5,878 bases of DNA, taken from Methanobacteriota archaeon (lineage in GTDB: Archaea; Thermoplasmatota; Poseidoniia; Poseidoniales; Poseidoniaceae). The position numbers and the translations under genes were made by a program. Positions within the stretch are counted from its first letter, which is position 1, and every line of letters starts with the position of its first letter. Location: the NCBI GenBank assembly GCA_002727485.1, contig PBXE01000020.1, forward strand, positions 1-5,878, given 5' to 3'. Shown here in pieces: positions 1 through 5,878 of this stretch. The notes under the pieces were generated by a model. The model did no database searches, was not told the origin of the DNA, and was given only the letters and a program-made list of their open reading frames with translations.

Positions 1-2214
1 AAGCATACCAGGCTCTACTTCTCCGATTTTATCGCCTACTTTTTGGCCTGAAACATCGTATACTGAGATTACTATTCCGACATACCCATCGCCAACTTCT
101 AACCCCTGTGAAGTGAGATGGACATCATTGAACTCATACCCGTACCCTTCATGAATAATAATTTCATCTTTTACTAAAGTAACTCTATGACTGGCATCCC
201 CTCTATCGACAAGCAAAGTTGTAGATACGTGGCCGATAATCAACAAAACCAAGCCTAAATGGACAATATGTGCTGCCAAAGGTATTCTTTTGAGTAATGG
301 TTTCTTAGTTTTCCGAATAACATTTTTTCTGATCTCAGAAAATAATGGTCCAATGGAAATCAATAGCATTGGGAGATAAATCCATGCGATTGAGCCTCTA
401 TCAATAATCGCAGAGACCGATGAATCAGAATCAGCGCCTAGAGCATGCGGGAAGAAAACGGCCAAGAATAAAGAAACTAAAATTATCAGAATCAATAAGA
501 ATACTGTATTTTTGGGTTCCCCTGACCTATTCAAGTAAAACAACATAGAGATAGTAAATGCAAGAATAAACGGTGCACCATATAACTCATGCGCCTCGAA
601 ATTTATCGAGTCAATACTGGCAATTAAGATTATAATTGTTAAAATCAAATAGGAACTGATTACCATTACAGACCCCCACAACGCTATTTTCTGTTGCCAT
701 TTCTTTGAGAAAATTGAAAATTCTACTTCATTATCATCATCTTTCTGCATAAGCCATGGTATGATGAAAACTAGTAACAATACTCCAGCAGTTAACACAT
801 CAATTAGATTTGACCATGCTGAAGCAAGACAGAGAACTACTCCGAATGAAGCCCATATCCACTCCTTAGTAGCATCATTTGAGTAGTACATAGGAACAAA
901 TAAAAGCGTAAAAATTAACGTGAAAAAGGCCTGCTGAGTCAAAAGAAGAGTACCTACGGTAATTATCAGCAACGTTGGTATGTATTTATGCCTAAAATAT
1001 ATCCAACCTTGGGAATCTATTTCTTGCTCGGTATTGTATGAAAAGTCGATTAGGATAAATATGAAAATTAAAAGTAAAAACGCTTCACTGGGAATATAAT
1101 GATACAAATCTGCACCGATGAAAAGTGAAAGGAGCGCACCAATTAAAGGTAAAAAGAGAACTTGAAGCCCTAGACTTGGACTTTCAATATCAAGAATTCT
1201 TCTCCTAACTACTAAAATCCAGCAAGCAATAAATAATAACATTATAATCAAATAAGACATTACCTCAACACCAACAATACTGTCCGATTTTAGTAAAATC
1301 ATCCTAGAAAAAGCATCTGATGGTGAAGTACCATCATCTGATGTTACAAATGTATGTACTGAAGAAGCCCAAACTCCACCAGCCCTGGTTACCAGTGTAG
1401 CAAATAATGCAAGCCCTCCTGCAACTAAACCACCTCCAATCCAAGCCTCATTAGAAGCCTTTCCAGGCCTAGTTCTAAGGTGCACCAATCCTACTAAGGC
1501 TAACCAAGGTAACAGAGAGCCTGTCTCGACTGGATCCCAAGCCCAATATCCACCCCAATCTAAAATTAGATATGCCCATAATCCACCAAGTCCAATTCCT
1601 AGCGTGAGAACAAGTAAACCTGGCCTAGCGATAAGTAATACTTGTTCCTTGATATCTGCATCTTGATTTGTAAATATTTTAGAAATTGATACTGCTGAAA
1701 GATGGATACAGAAAGAGTATCCTAAGAAGATTAATGGAGGGTGGATAACCATTAAATCTGTCTGTAATAGCTCATTCAAACCTGCACCAGCAAAGATTTC
1801 TGGGGTTTTTCTGAACGGGTCAAGGCTTATCGATATTAGAATTAAGATTAACGAAAATCCATGGATTAACCTCAAACGTAATTCCCTCGATTCGATATTT
1901 TCAGATTCACTCATTGGTTTTCTCCAAATCCAAGCTAAAAGTGTCAACCACAAAACCCACATCAATAGCGGTCCTTCTCTAGCTGCCCAAGTGGCAGCAA
2001 AACGATATCTCAGCGGTAATGCCTCTCCTCCGAATGCAACTACATACTGAATAGTTGTATCATTTACAATGAATCGGCTAGCAAGGGTAAAAAAGGGCAC
2101 TGCTAAACAAATGTGTAACAAAACACCAGCGATTTTTGACCTTTCAAATATTCGTGGTTGGATGATTAAGAAGGCGGCTGCCAACGCAGCAACCCACAGT
2201 GACGCCCCCCACAT
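1..2214 (-). CDS. ccmF: Cytochrome c haem lyase subunit CcmF, 3' end cut by window
   Basis: Integral membrane protein that, in cytochrome c maturation system I, receives haem from CcmE and attaches it to the CXXCH motif of apocytochrome c on the outer face of the cytoplasmic membrane. The frame is open for 738 codons from ATG 2214 to base 1 without a stop. An in-frame TGA lies 14 codons upstream with no other start between, so this start is the only canonical one. Visible signatures: HPPLIFLGY (His158, periplasmic His 1), the WWD motif WGGYWAWDPVETG from Trp220, His245 just after it, SSVHTFV (His287, periplasmic His 2), and HLGLVLLIIG (His652). These match in order the four haem-related histidines of E. 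coli CcmF (173, 261, 303, 491). About 20 hydrophobic segments can be counted by eye, then a soluble extracytoplasmic domain begins near residue 670. His287 and His652 are 365 residues apart, against 188 in E. coli, so the central membrane part is enlarged. It lies 61 bp behind the reductase gene, probably co-transcribed. No ccmC or ccmE is visible. Confidence 0.93.
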   Translation of the reverse strand, partial: MWGASLWVAALAAAFLIIQPRIFERSKIAGVLLHICLAVPFFTLASRFIVNDTTIQYVVAFGGEALPLRYRFAATWAAREGPLLMWVLWLTLLAWIWRKPMSESENIESRELRLRLIHGFSLILILISISLDPFRKTPEIFAGAGLNELLQTDLMVIHPPLIFLGYSFCIHLSAVSISKIFTNQDADIKEQVLLIARPGLLVLTLGIGLGGLWAYLILDWGGYWAWDPVETGSLLPWLALVGLVHLRTRPGKASNEAWIGGGLVAGGLALFATLVTRAGGVWASSVHTFVTSDDGTSPSDAFSRMILLKSDSIVGVEVMSYLIIMLLFIACWILVVRRRILDIESPSLGLQVLFLPLIGALLSLFIGADLYHYIPSEAFLLLIFIFILIDFSYNTEQEIDSQGWIYFRHKYIPTLLIITVGTLLLTQQAFFTLIFTLLFVPMYYSNDATKEWIWASFGVVLCLASAWSNLIDVLTAGVLLLVFIIPWLMQKDDDNEVEFSIFSKKWQQKIALWGSVMVISSYLILTIIILIASIDSINFEAHELYGAPFILAFTISMLFYLNRSGEPKNTVFLLILIILVSLFLAVFFPHALGADSDSSVSAIIDRGSIAWIYLPMLLISIGPLFSEIRKNVIRKTKKPLLKRIPLAAHIVHLGLVLLIIGHVSTTLLVDRGDASHRVTLVKDEIIIHEGYGYEFNDVHLTSQGLEVGDGYVGIVISVYDVSGQKVGDKIGEVEPGML

Positions 2215-2275
2215 GCTCTCTGCTAACTCCCGCCTTTGAAGGGCTTTGCTATTTCATGAAACGAAATATTTGATT
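2215..2275 (-). promoter_or_regulatory. Gap between reductase and ccmF: TATA-like box, palindrome, weak SD
   Basis: This 61-bp gap precedes ccmF. On the minus strand it holds an AT-rich CAAATATTTCG stretch (2272-2262) that could serve as an archaeal TATA element, predicting a transcript start near 2240. Just downstream is a 10-bp perfect palindrome, TTTCATGAAA (2252-2261), nested with a 6-bp inverted repeat (TATTTC 2250-2255 and GAAATA 2263-2268). A GGGAG (2231-2227) sits 12 nt before the ATG, rather far for a strong Shine-Dalgarno. ccmF may therefore have its own promoter besides read-through from the reductase. All of this is pattern reading in a short AT-rich stretch and may be chance. Confidence 0.25.
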
Positions 2276-3520
2276 CTACCAACCAAAGAACTTCGCTCGG
2301 CTGTAACCAAAAGAACGTAGTACTGAAATGACTTTTTTAGTTAGAAGAACGGGCCTCTTAACTAAAATTTTCAAACCAATGCCCAATTTTTGTAAGGGGG
2401 ACATATTAGATAATTCTTCAGGAAGACAACTTGCCATAAATGACATCTCTTCGTCTGTAAGTTCGTACAGGGCTTCTTTGCCTCGTAAAATTTTGTTATA
2501 TGGTGGGAACGTTTTCTTCCATGCTTTCTCGTAAGTCATTAATTTCTCTTTAGACAAGTCATTATCCCTCAATGCATCGGCTATCACTTTAGCTGCTTCT
2601 CTACCTGACCATAGTGCTAAATGTGAACCTCCTTCAAAGAGAGGTGATGTGAAACCTGCGGCATCACCGACTAAAATCACCCCATCGTCAACAGTCTTTT
2701 CTCTAGGCCCTGAAATAGGAATAGTACCTCCAAATGGCTTAACTTTTGTCGACTTGGATTGATCTCTCCACATTGGGTTAACTATCGGTTTACCGTCGAG
2801 ATAAGTATCATTGATAAATTTGTCAAGATATTTTATTGCACCTTTCTTATCAGTCGTAACCAGCCCTACATTGGCTCTATCACCCTCTTTAGGTATCATC
2901 CACACATATCCATGAGGCGAGTATTGTGGCCAGATATAGAAATCAAGATAGCCATCATTTTTCACCTCTGTAACTTCATATTGGAATCCTGCAATTACCT
3001 CGACCTGGGTCCCCATATCGAGTAATTTTGAACTAGCACCGGCAACTCCTGAGGCATCAATCACAGCCCGGCATTCAATTGGAAAATTCTCTCCTTTGCC
3101 ATCAATTTTCCAATTGGAAAATTGATTTTCGCTATTGAAAATTCTCTCCATTGAAGTAACTTTATGCTTCAAGAATAACTGTGAACCCAACTTATTGGAT
3201 TCATCCATTAACCATTGTTCGAATAAATGCTTCTCCAAGACATACCCTGGCTCAGTAAGTAGTTTTTCAGTACCATCAGGGAAAATTACACGTATTCCAG
3301 TTACATCCAATGCCTTGACATGGTCGGGAATCTCGAGAGAGAGGTTTTGTACTGCTAGTTCAGAAAGACATTCTCCACAATGCACTGGTGTTCCGACCTC
3401 GGCGTCAGCCTCGACCACTATCACCGACAAACCCGCTCTTGCCGCATGTAAAGCTGCTGAACCCCCTCCCGGGCCAGCACCGATGACTAGAACATCGCAC
3501 GTGCTAGAATCACTCCCCAT
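2276..3520 (-). CDS. Geranylgeranyl reductase family FAD-dependent oxidoreductase
   Basis: A 414-residue flavoprotein of the archaeal geranylgeranyl reductase family, which saturates isoprenoid double bonds of archaeal membrane lipids and, in some organisms, of menaquinone tails or chlorophyll side chains. Residues 8-37 form the N-terminal Rossmann fold with the GAGPGGG dinucleotide motif (14-20) and the acidic ribose-binding Glu37. PVHCGEC (45-51) is the family's conserved cysteine segment. YVWMIP (205-210) corresponds to the YxWxFP substrate-site motif, with Ile in place of Phe. VGDAAGFTSPLFEGG (284-298) is the second FAD-binding motif. Length is normal for the family. The start at ATG 3520 is fixed: an in-frame TGA lies only two codons upstream. 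No Shine-Dalgarno precedes it, so a leaderless or very short-leader mRNA is likely. It is divergent from the menaquinone genes and followed 61 bp later by ccmF on the same strand. The substrate cannot be decided from sequence: archaeol-type lipid and menaquinone are both possible. Confidence 0.9.
   Translation of the reverse strand: MGSDSSTCDVLVIGAGPGGGSAALHAARAGLSVIVVEADAEVGTPVHCGECLSELAVQNLSLEIPDHVKALDVTGIRVIFPDGTEKLLTEPGYVLEKHLFEQWLMDESNKLGSQLFLKHKVTSMERIFNSENQFSNWKIDGKGENFPIECRAVIDASGVAGASSKLLDMGTQVEVIAGFQYEVTEVKNDGYLDFYIWPQYSPHGYVWMIPKEGDRANVGLVTTDKKGAIKYLDKFINDTYLDGKPIVNPMWRDQSKSTKVKPFGGTIPISGPREKTVDDGVILVGDAAGFTSPLFEGGSHLALWSGREAAKVIADALRDNDLSKEKLMTYEKAWKKTFPPYNKILRGKEALYELTDEEMSFMASCLPEELSNMSPLQKLGIGLKILVKRPVLLTKKVISVLRSFGYSRAKFFGW
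3076..3149. repeat. 26-bp perfect palindrome with direct repeats inside the reductase gene
   Basis: Positions 3101-3126 are a perfect 26-bp palindrome centred on CAATTG. A 13-bp direct repeat, GAAAATTCTCTCC, occurs at 3082-3094 and 3137-3149 on either side of it, and CAATTGGAAAATT occurs at both 3076-3088 and 3111-3123. The segment lies in the coding sequence for about residues 124-149 of the reductase, in a polar stretch just before the conserved VIDASG segment. The 13-bp copies are 55 nt apart, so they are read in different frames and are not a protein-level duplication. A cruciform or mRNA hairpin is possible; slippage or an old insertion footprint could also explain it. Function unknown. 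Confidence 0.75.
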
Positions 3521-3616
3521 GAATCAAGTGTACATGACCAAGCCCATGAATAAAACGGTTGTTAGATTCTATGTGAACTTACGCAGGTTCAAAGGTATAG
3601 TGCCCATCCCGTTGTT
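3521..3616. promoter_or_regulatory. Divergent intergenic region with candidate reductase TATA box
   Basis: This 96-bp gap must drive both the left (reductase, ccmF) and right (mqnL, mqnP) transcripts unless they start farther inside genes. On the minus strand TTTTATT (3555-3549) is centred about 32 nt before the reductase ATG. An archaeal TATA box there would place the transcript start about 5 nt before the ATG, agreeing with the missing Shine-Dalgarno. The word CCCATGAAT occurs twice (3516-3524 and 3544-3552), so the sequence around the start codon is echoed 28 bp upstream. On the plus strand I find no convincing TATA box or Shine-Dalgarno for mqnL. GGTATAG (3594-3600) lies only about 20 nt ahead, and the same AT-rich box read the other way would give a leader near 37 nt. 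Confidence 0.35.
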
Positions 3617-5566
3617 GTGGCATGGAGAACTTTGAAGAGATGGCTGAGCCATCTAGAGGCTCGTGGTGAGTTGATTCGCATCAATAGACCGGTTGATGTC
3701 GTCTATGAAGCGGGAGCGATTGCTGATCTGTTGGTAAAGAACTCCGGCCCAGCAGTTATTTTCGAAAAACCCCGGCTAGCAGACGGTTCAATAAGTGAAA
3801 TACCTCTGGCGATGAATATTTTCGGCACCGGTGAAAGAACTCTCCGAGCCTTAGGTGCAAGTCATGAGACTGAAGTTGGAGATAGGATGGTGGCAATGAT
3901 GAAGCCGGAAATTGGTGAATTCATGAAAAAACCATGGAAAGCCTTACCGCTTGCAAGGGATGCTTTAGCAATGCCTCCATGGAAGAAGTGGAAAGGTAAG
4001 TGTCAGCGTGTAAAGATGGATTTAGACCTCACTAAATTACCAATACCAAAGACCTGGCCAATGGATGGAGGACACTTTGTAACTCTACCTCTAGTAGTGA
4101 CTAAGGACCCGAAAAGTGGAGATCATAATTTAGGAATGTACAGAGCCCAAGTTTTTGGAGAAAAAGAAATCGGCCTACATTGGCAAATACACAAACACGG
4201 AGCGGATCACGCTTCAGCAACCGGAGAAAAACAAAAAATGCCTGTAGCCATATGCATAGGAGGCCCTCCTGAACTGATTTTTTCCGCTATTGCGCCACTA
4301 CCAGATAATCTTTCAGAATACCAATTTGCTGGTATTTTGGGTAGAAGATCGCTCAGAATCACCAAAGCCCTTACTCAAGATATAATGGTCCCTGCCGAAG
4401 CAGACATCGTCATTGAAGGCTATTGCGTACCAGGAGAGACCAGGCTTGAAGGGCCGTTTGGTGACCATTTCGGATTTTATTCCTTAACTGGGCAGTATCC
4501 AGTAATGCATGTAACCGCTATAACAAGAAGAAAAGATGCAATACTACCAGCCACAATTGTTGGACTACCACCAATGGAAGATGGATACCTTGGTGAGGCT
4601 ATTGGAAGACAATTCTCACCTGTCTTACAGTTCCAACATAGAGATGTAAAAAGCGTACATTTGCCTCTTGAAACTGGGTTTCACAACTTAGCAATTGTTG
4701 CATCAAAGCAAAGATATCCAAGGCAAGCTAGGAAAACAGCCCTAGGGCTACTTGGTGCAGGACAGATGATGTTCTTGAAGTCGATTATAGTAATCGATCC
4801 TGAACAAAACCCCAAAGATCTTGAGCAATTACTAGATTCACTAAATGATAAAGTAGAAATTTCTCAGGATGTAATCGTTCTTGAAGGAATGGTGGCAGAT
4901 TCGCTAGATGCATCAAGTCCGTTTGAAAATGTTCAAGATAAAATCATAATTGATGCCACCACAATACCAAGTGCTGACCCTCGGTCTGATAAAGAACCAC
5001 TGGAAGGCTCCTACAGTTTAGAAACTCCTTCCTGGAGACAGGGGTTAGAAGATGCTCCAAAATTCAACTCCCTAGAAGATGTCAAACAATTACCCGAGGT
5101 TAAAGACGCTAGAATGCTTCGAGATAGCATGTTAGTAGTGACTATCGATGTAGATAACTCCCCCTCTCCTGAAACAGGATCATCAAATTATGATAACAAC
5201 TCAGAAAAGAAGAGAATCGATAAAATTATTCAATTGAGAAATTCAATTTGGCAATTGGACTTCAATTCTTCACTAAGATGGTTATTTATTACAAATAATG
5301 ACCTCGATTTACATTGCGAAAAAGCCCGTAGAAGATTGCTTTGGCAACTTACCTCAAGATTTGATGTCAGTAGAGGTTTGAGTTTTGATGAAGGCAAGAA
5401 TAGGTTATGTTGGGATGCTACAATACCTATACCAAGTGACGAGTATGGTGTTCGAAGATGGCCCGCAATTACACTGCATTCTCAAGAGACCTTAGAAAAA
5501 ATCAATTCACATCCAGAATTAGAGAACTACAATTGGCCAATACACCTAGAATTTGGAGGCAAGTAG
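3617..5566 (+). CDS. mqnL: UbiD-family decarboxylase, long MqnL-type menaquinone decarboxylase
   Basis: Predicted prenylated-FMN-dependent decarboxylase that removes the ring carboxylate from the prenylated 6-hydroxy-naphthoate intermediate of the futalosine menaquinone pathway, in the cytoplasm or at the membrane. The N-terminal LKRWLSHLEARGELIRI is typical of UbiD enzymes. Metal/cofactor and catalytic positions appear intact: Asn171 and Arg176 in HNLGMYR, a histidine in IHKHG (192 or 194), Glu267 in VIEGYC, and the Glu278/Asp283 pair in EGPFGDHFGFY. The core ends near DKIIIDATT (441-449). A polar linker (about 513-532, rich in S, N, D, E) leads to a C-terminal domain that repeats the core's ending: WLFITNNDLDL, LLWQLTSRFD and WDATIPIP, then RRWP. 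At 649 residues it belongs to the long form of the family (about 600 residues). The start is GTG 3617; TTG 3614 is the only close in-frame alternative, with a TAG at 3563. It is followed 2 bp later by mqnP. The MqnL assignment rests largely on that neighbour. The UbiX/MqnM flavin prenyltransferase it would need is not in the window. Confidence 0.85.
   Translation: MAWRTLKRWLSHLEARGELIRINRPVDVVYEAGAIADLLVKNSGPAVIFEKPRLADGSISEIPLAMNIFGTGERTLRALGASHETEVGDRMVAMMKPEIGEFMKKPWKALPLARDALAMPPWKKWKGKCQRVKMDLDLTKLPIPKTWPMDGGHFVTLPLVVTKDPKSGDHNLGMYRAQVFGEKEIGLHWQIHKHGADHASATGEKQKMPVAICIGGPPELIFSAIAPLPDNLSEYQFAGILGRRSLRITKALTQDIMVPAEADIVIEGYCVPGETRLEGPFGDHFGFYSLTGQYPVMHVTAITRRKDAILPATIVGLPPMEDGYLGEAIGRQFSPVLQFQHRDVKSVHLPLETGFHNLAIVASKQRYPRQARKTALGLLGAGQMMFLKSIIVIDPEQNPKDLEQLLDSLNDKVEISQDVIVLEGMVADSLDASSPFENVQDKIIIDATTIPSADPRSDKEPLEGSYSLETPSWRQGLEDAPKFNSLEDVKQLPEVKDARMLRDSMLVVTIDVDNSPSPETGSSNYDNNSEKKRIDKIIQLRNSIWQLDFNSSLRWLFITNNDLDLHCEKARRRLLWQLTSRFDVSRGLSFDEGKNRLCWDATIPIPSDEYGVRRWPAITLHSQETLEKINSHPELENYNWPIHLEFGGK
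5555..5559 (+). promoter_or_regulatory. Shine-Dalgarno GGAGG for mqnP
   Basis: GGAGG sits inside the last codons of mqnL, 9 nt before the ATG at 5569. It is the only well-spaced ribosome binding site in the window, as expected for an internal operon gene that cannot use leaderless initiation. It supports the chosen start and translation from a shared mqnL-mqnP transcript. Confidence 0.7.
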
Positions 5567-5568
5567 TA

Positions 5569-5878
5569 ATGGATCTAAAGCAGATTTTGACATTTATCAA
5601 AATCGAGCATACTCTGTTTTCCCTACCATTCGTTCTAATTGGATATCTAATTGCTTATGACCAATTTTTCGAGCAATTACCCAAATCCGAGTTAGGGTGG
5701 TTCAGAATAGATTTGCTATGGATTTTAGTTGCTGCTATTGGAGCAAGAGGGCTTGCTATGGCACTTAACCGGATAATTGACAGAGAAATCGATGCAAATA
5801 ATCCTAGAACACAACAACGCCATTTAGCATCGGGTTCAATGAGCCTTCGTACTGCTTGGAGTTTAGCAACTGTGTTTC
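5569..5878 (+). CDS. mqnP: UbiA-family prenyltransferase, MqnP type, 3' end cut by window
   Basis: Membrane prenyltransferase expected to attach a polyprenyl chain to the naphthoate ring intermediate of the futalosine menaquinone pathway, the step before decarboxylation by MqnL. The first 103 residues are visible. IKIEHTLFSLPFVLIGY (10-26) is the conserved first helix of UbiA/MqnP enzymes. ARGLAMALNRIIDREIDANNPRT (59-81) carries the first aspartate-rich motif, with Asn67, Asp71 and Asp75 binding the Mg-diphosphate of the prenyl donor, and the NPRT that follows it in MqnP-like proteins. Two membrane helices (about 13-31 and 48-66) are seen; the second aspartate motif lies past the edge. The ATG at 5569 is 2 bp after the mqnL stop and has a GGAGG ribosome binding site, so the two genes are very likely one operon. 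Other UbiA members such as UbiA itself are possible, but the motif wording and the UbiD neighbour favour MqnP. Confidence 0.9.
   Translation, partial: MDLKQILTFIKIEHTLFSLPFVLIGYLIAYDQFFEQLPKSELGWFRIDLLWILVAAIGARGLAMALNRIIDREIDANNPRTQQRHLASGSMSLRTAWSLATVF

Noticed and set aside
2328..3025. Two shorter plus-strand open frames (2328-2534 and 2759-3025)
   Set aside because: Both lie antisense within the reductase gene and their translations resemble no family; they are shadows of the coding strand.
3135..3635. A 166-codon open frame on the plus strand across the reductase start and the intergenic gap
   Set aside because: It is antisense to the N-terminal half of the well-supported reductase, overlaps the start of mqnL in another frame, and its protein shows no recognisable motif.
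5229..5268. Cluster of four CAATT words in the 3' part of mqnL
   Set aside because: The copies are unevenly spaced and explained by Gln-Leu, Ser-Ile and Phe-Asn codons in an AT-rich gene; no palindrome or regular period like the one in the reductase gene.
1..5878. CRISPR arrays, insertion sequences, tRNA genes, or a new defence or mobile system
   Set aside because: No regular repeat-spacer pattern, transposase, terminal inverted repeats or tRNA-like cloverleaf was seen; the genes form an ordinary respiratory set.

Overview
The window holds four protein genes. Two face left and two face right, and the two pairs diverge from a 96-bp gap at 3521-3616. The DNA is AT-rich by eye, with many AGA/AGG arginine codons. 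The geranylgeranyl-reductase-type flavoprotein is of the kind archaea use for their isoprenoid lipids. Only one of the four genes has a well-placed Shine-Dalgarno sequence, and the reductase start looks nearly leaderless. Together these suggest an archaeon. The combination with a menaquinone pathway and a cytochrome c maturation protein would fit a respiring, possibly marine Thermoplasmatota-like lineage (Marine Group II/III type). That lineage is an inference from gene content; no 16S or other decisive marker is present.

Left part (1-3520, minus strand): a geranylgeranyl reductase family gene (3520-2276) is followed after 61 bp by ccmF, a cytochrome c haem-lyase subunit. ccmF starts at 2214 and stays open through base 1, so its 3' end lies outside the window. 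The visible 738 codons carry the WWD haem-handling motif and all four expected haem-associated histidines. They also show a much enlarged central membrane region.

Right part (3617-5878, plus strand): a long UbiD-family decarboxylase of the MqnL type (3617-5566) is followed after 2 bp by a UbiA-family prenyltransferase of the MqnP type (from 5569, cut by the window end). This pair is the typical prenylation/decarboxylation module of the futalosine (Mqn) menaquinone pathway.

The four genes share one theme, the membrane electron-transport chain: making menaquinone (MqnP, MqnL), possibly saturating its isoprenoid tail or the archaeal lipid chains (the reductase), and attaching haem to c-type cytochromes (CcmF). 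I see no mobile element, CRISPR array, tRNA or rRNA. The more unusual points are the oversized CcmF, the reductase placed beside menaquinone genes, and a 26-bp perfect palindrome inside the reductase gene with short direct repeats on either side.
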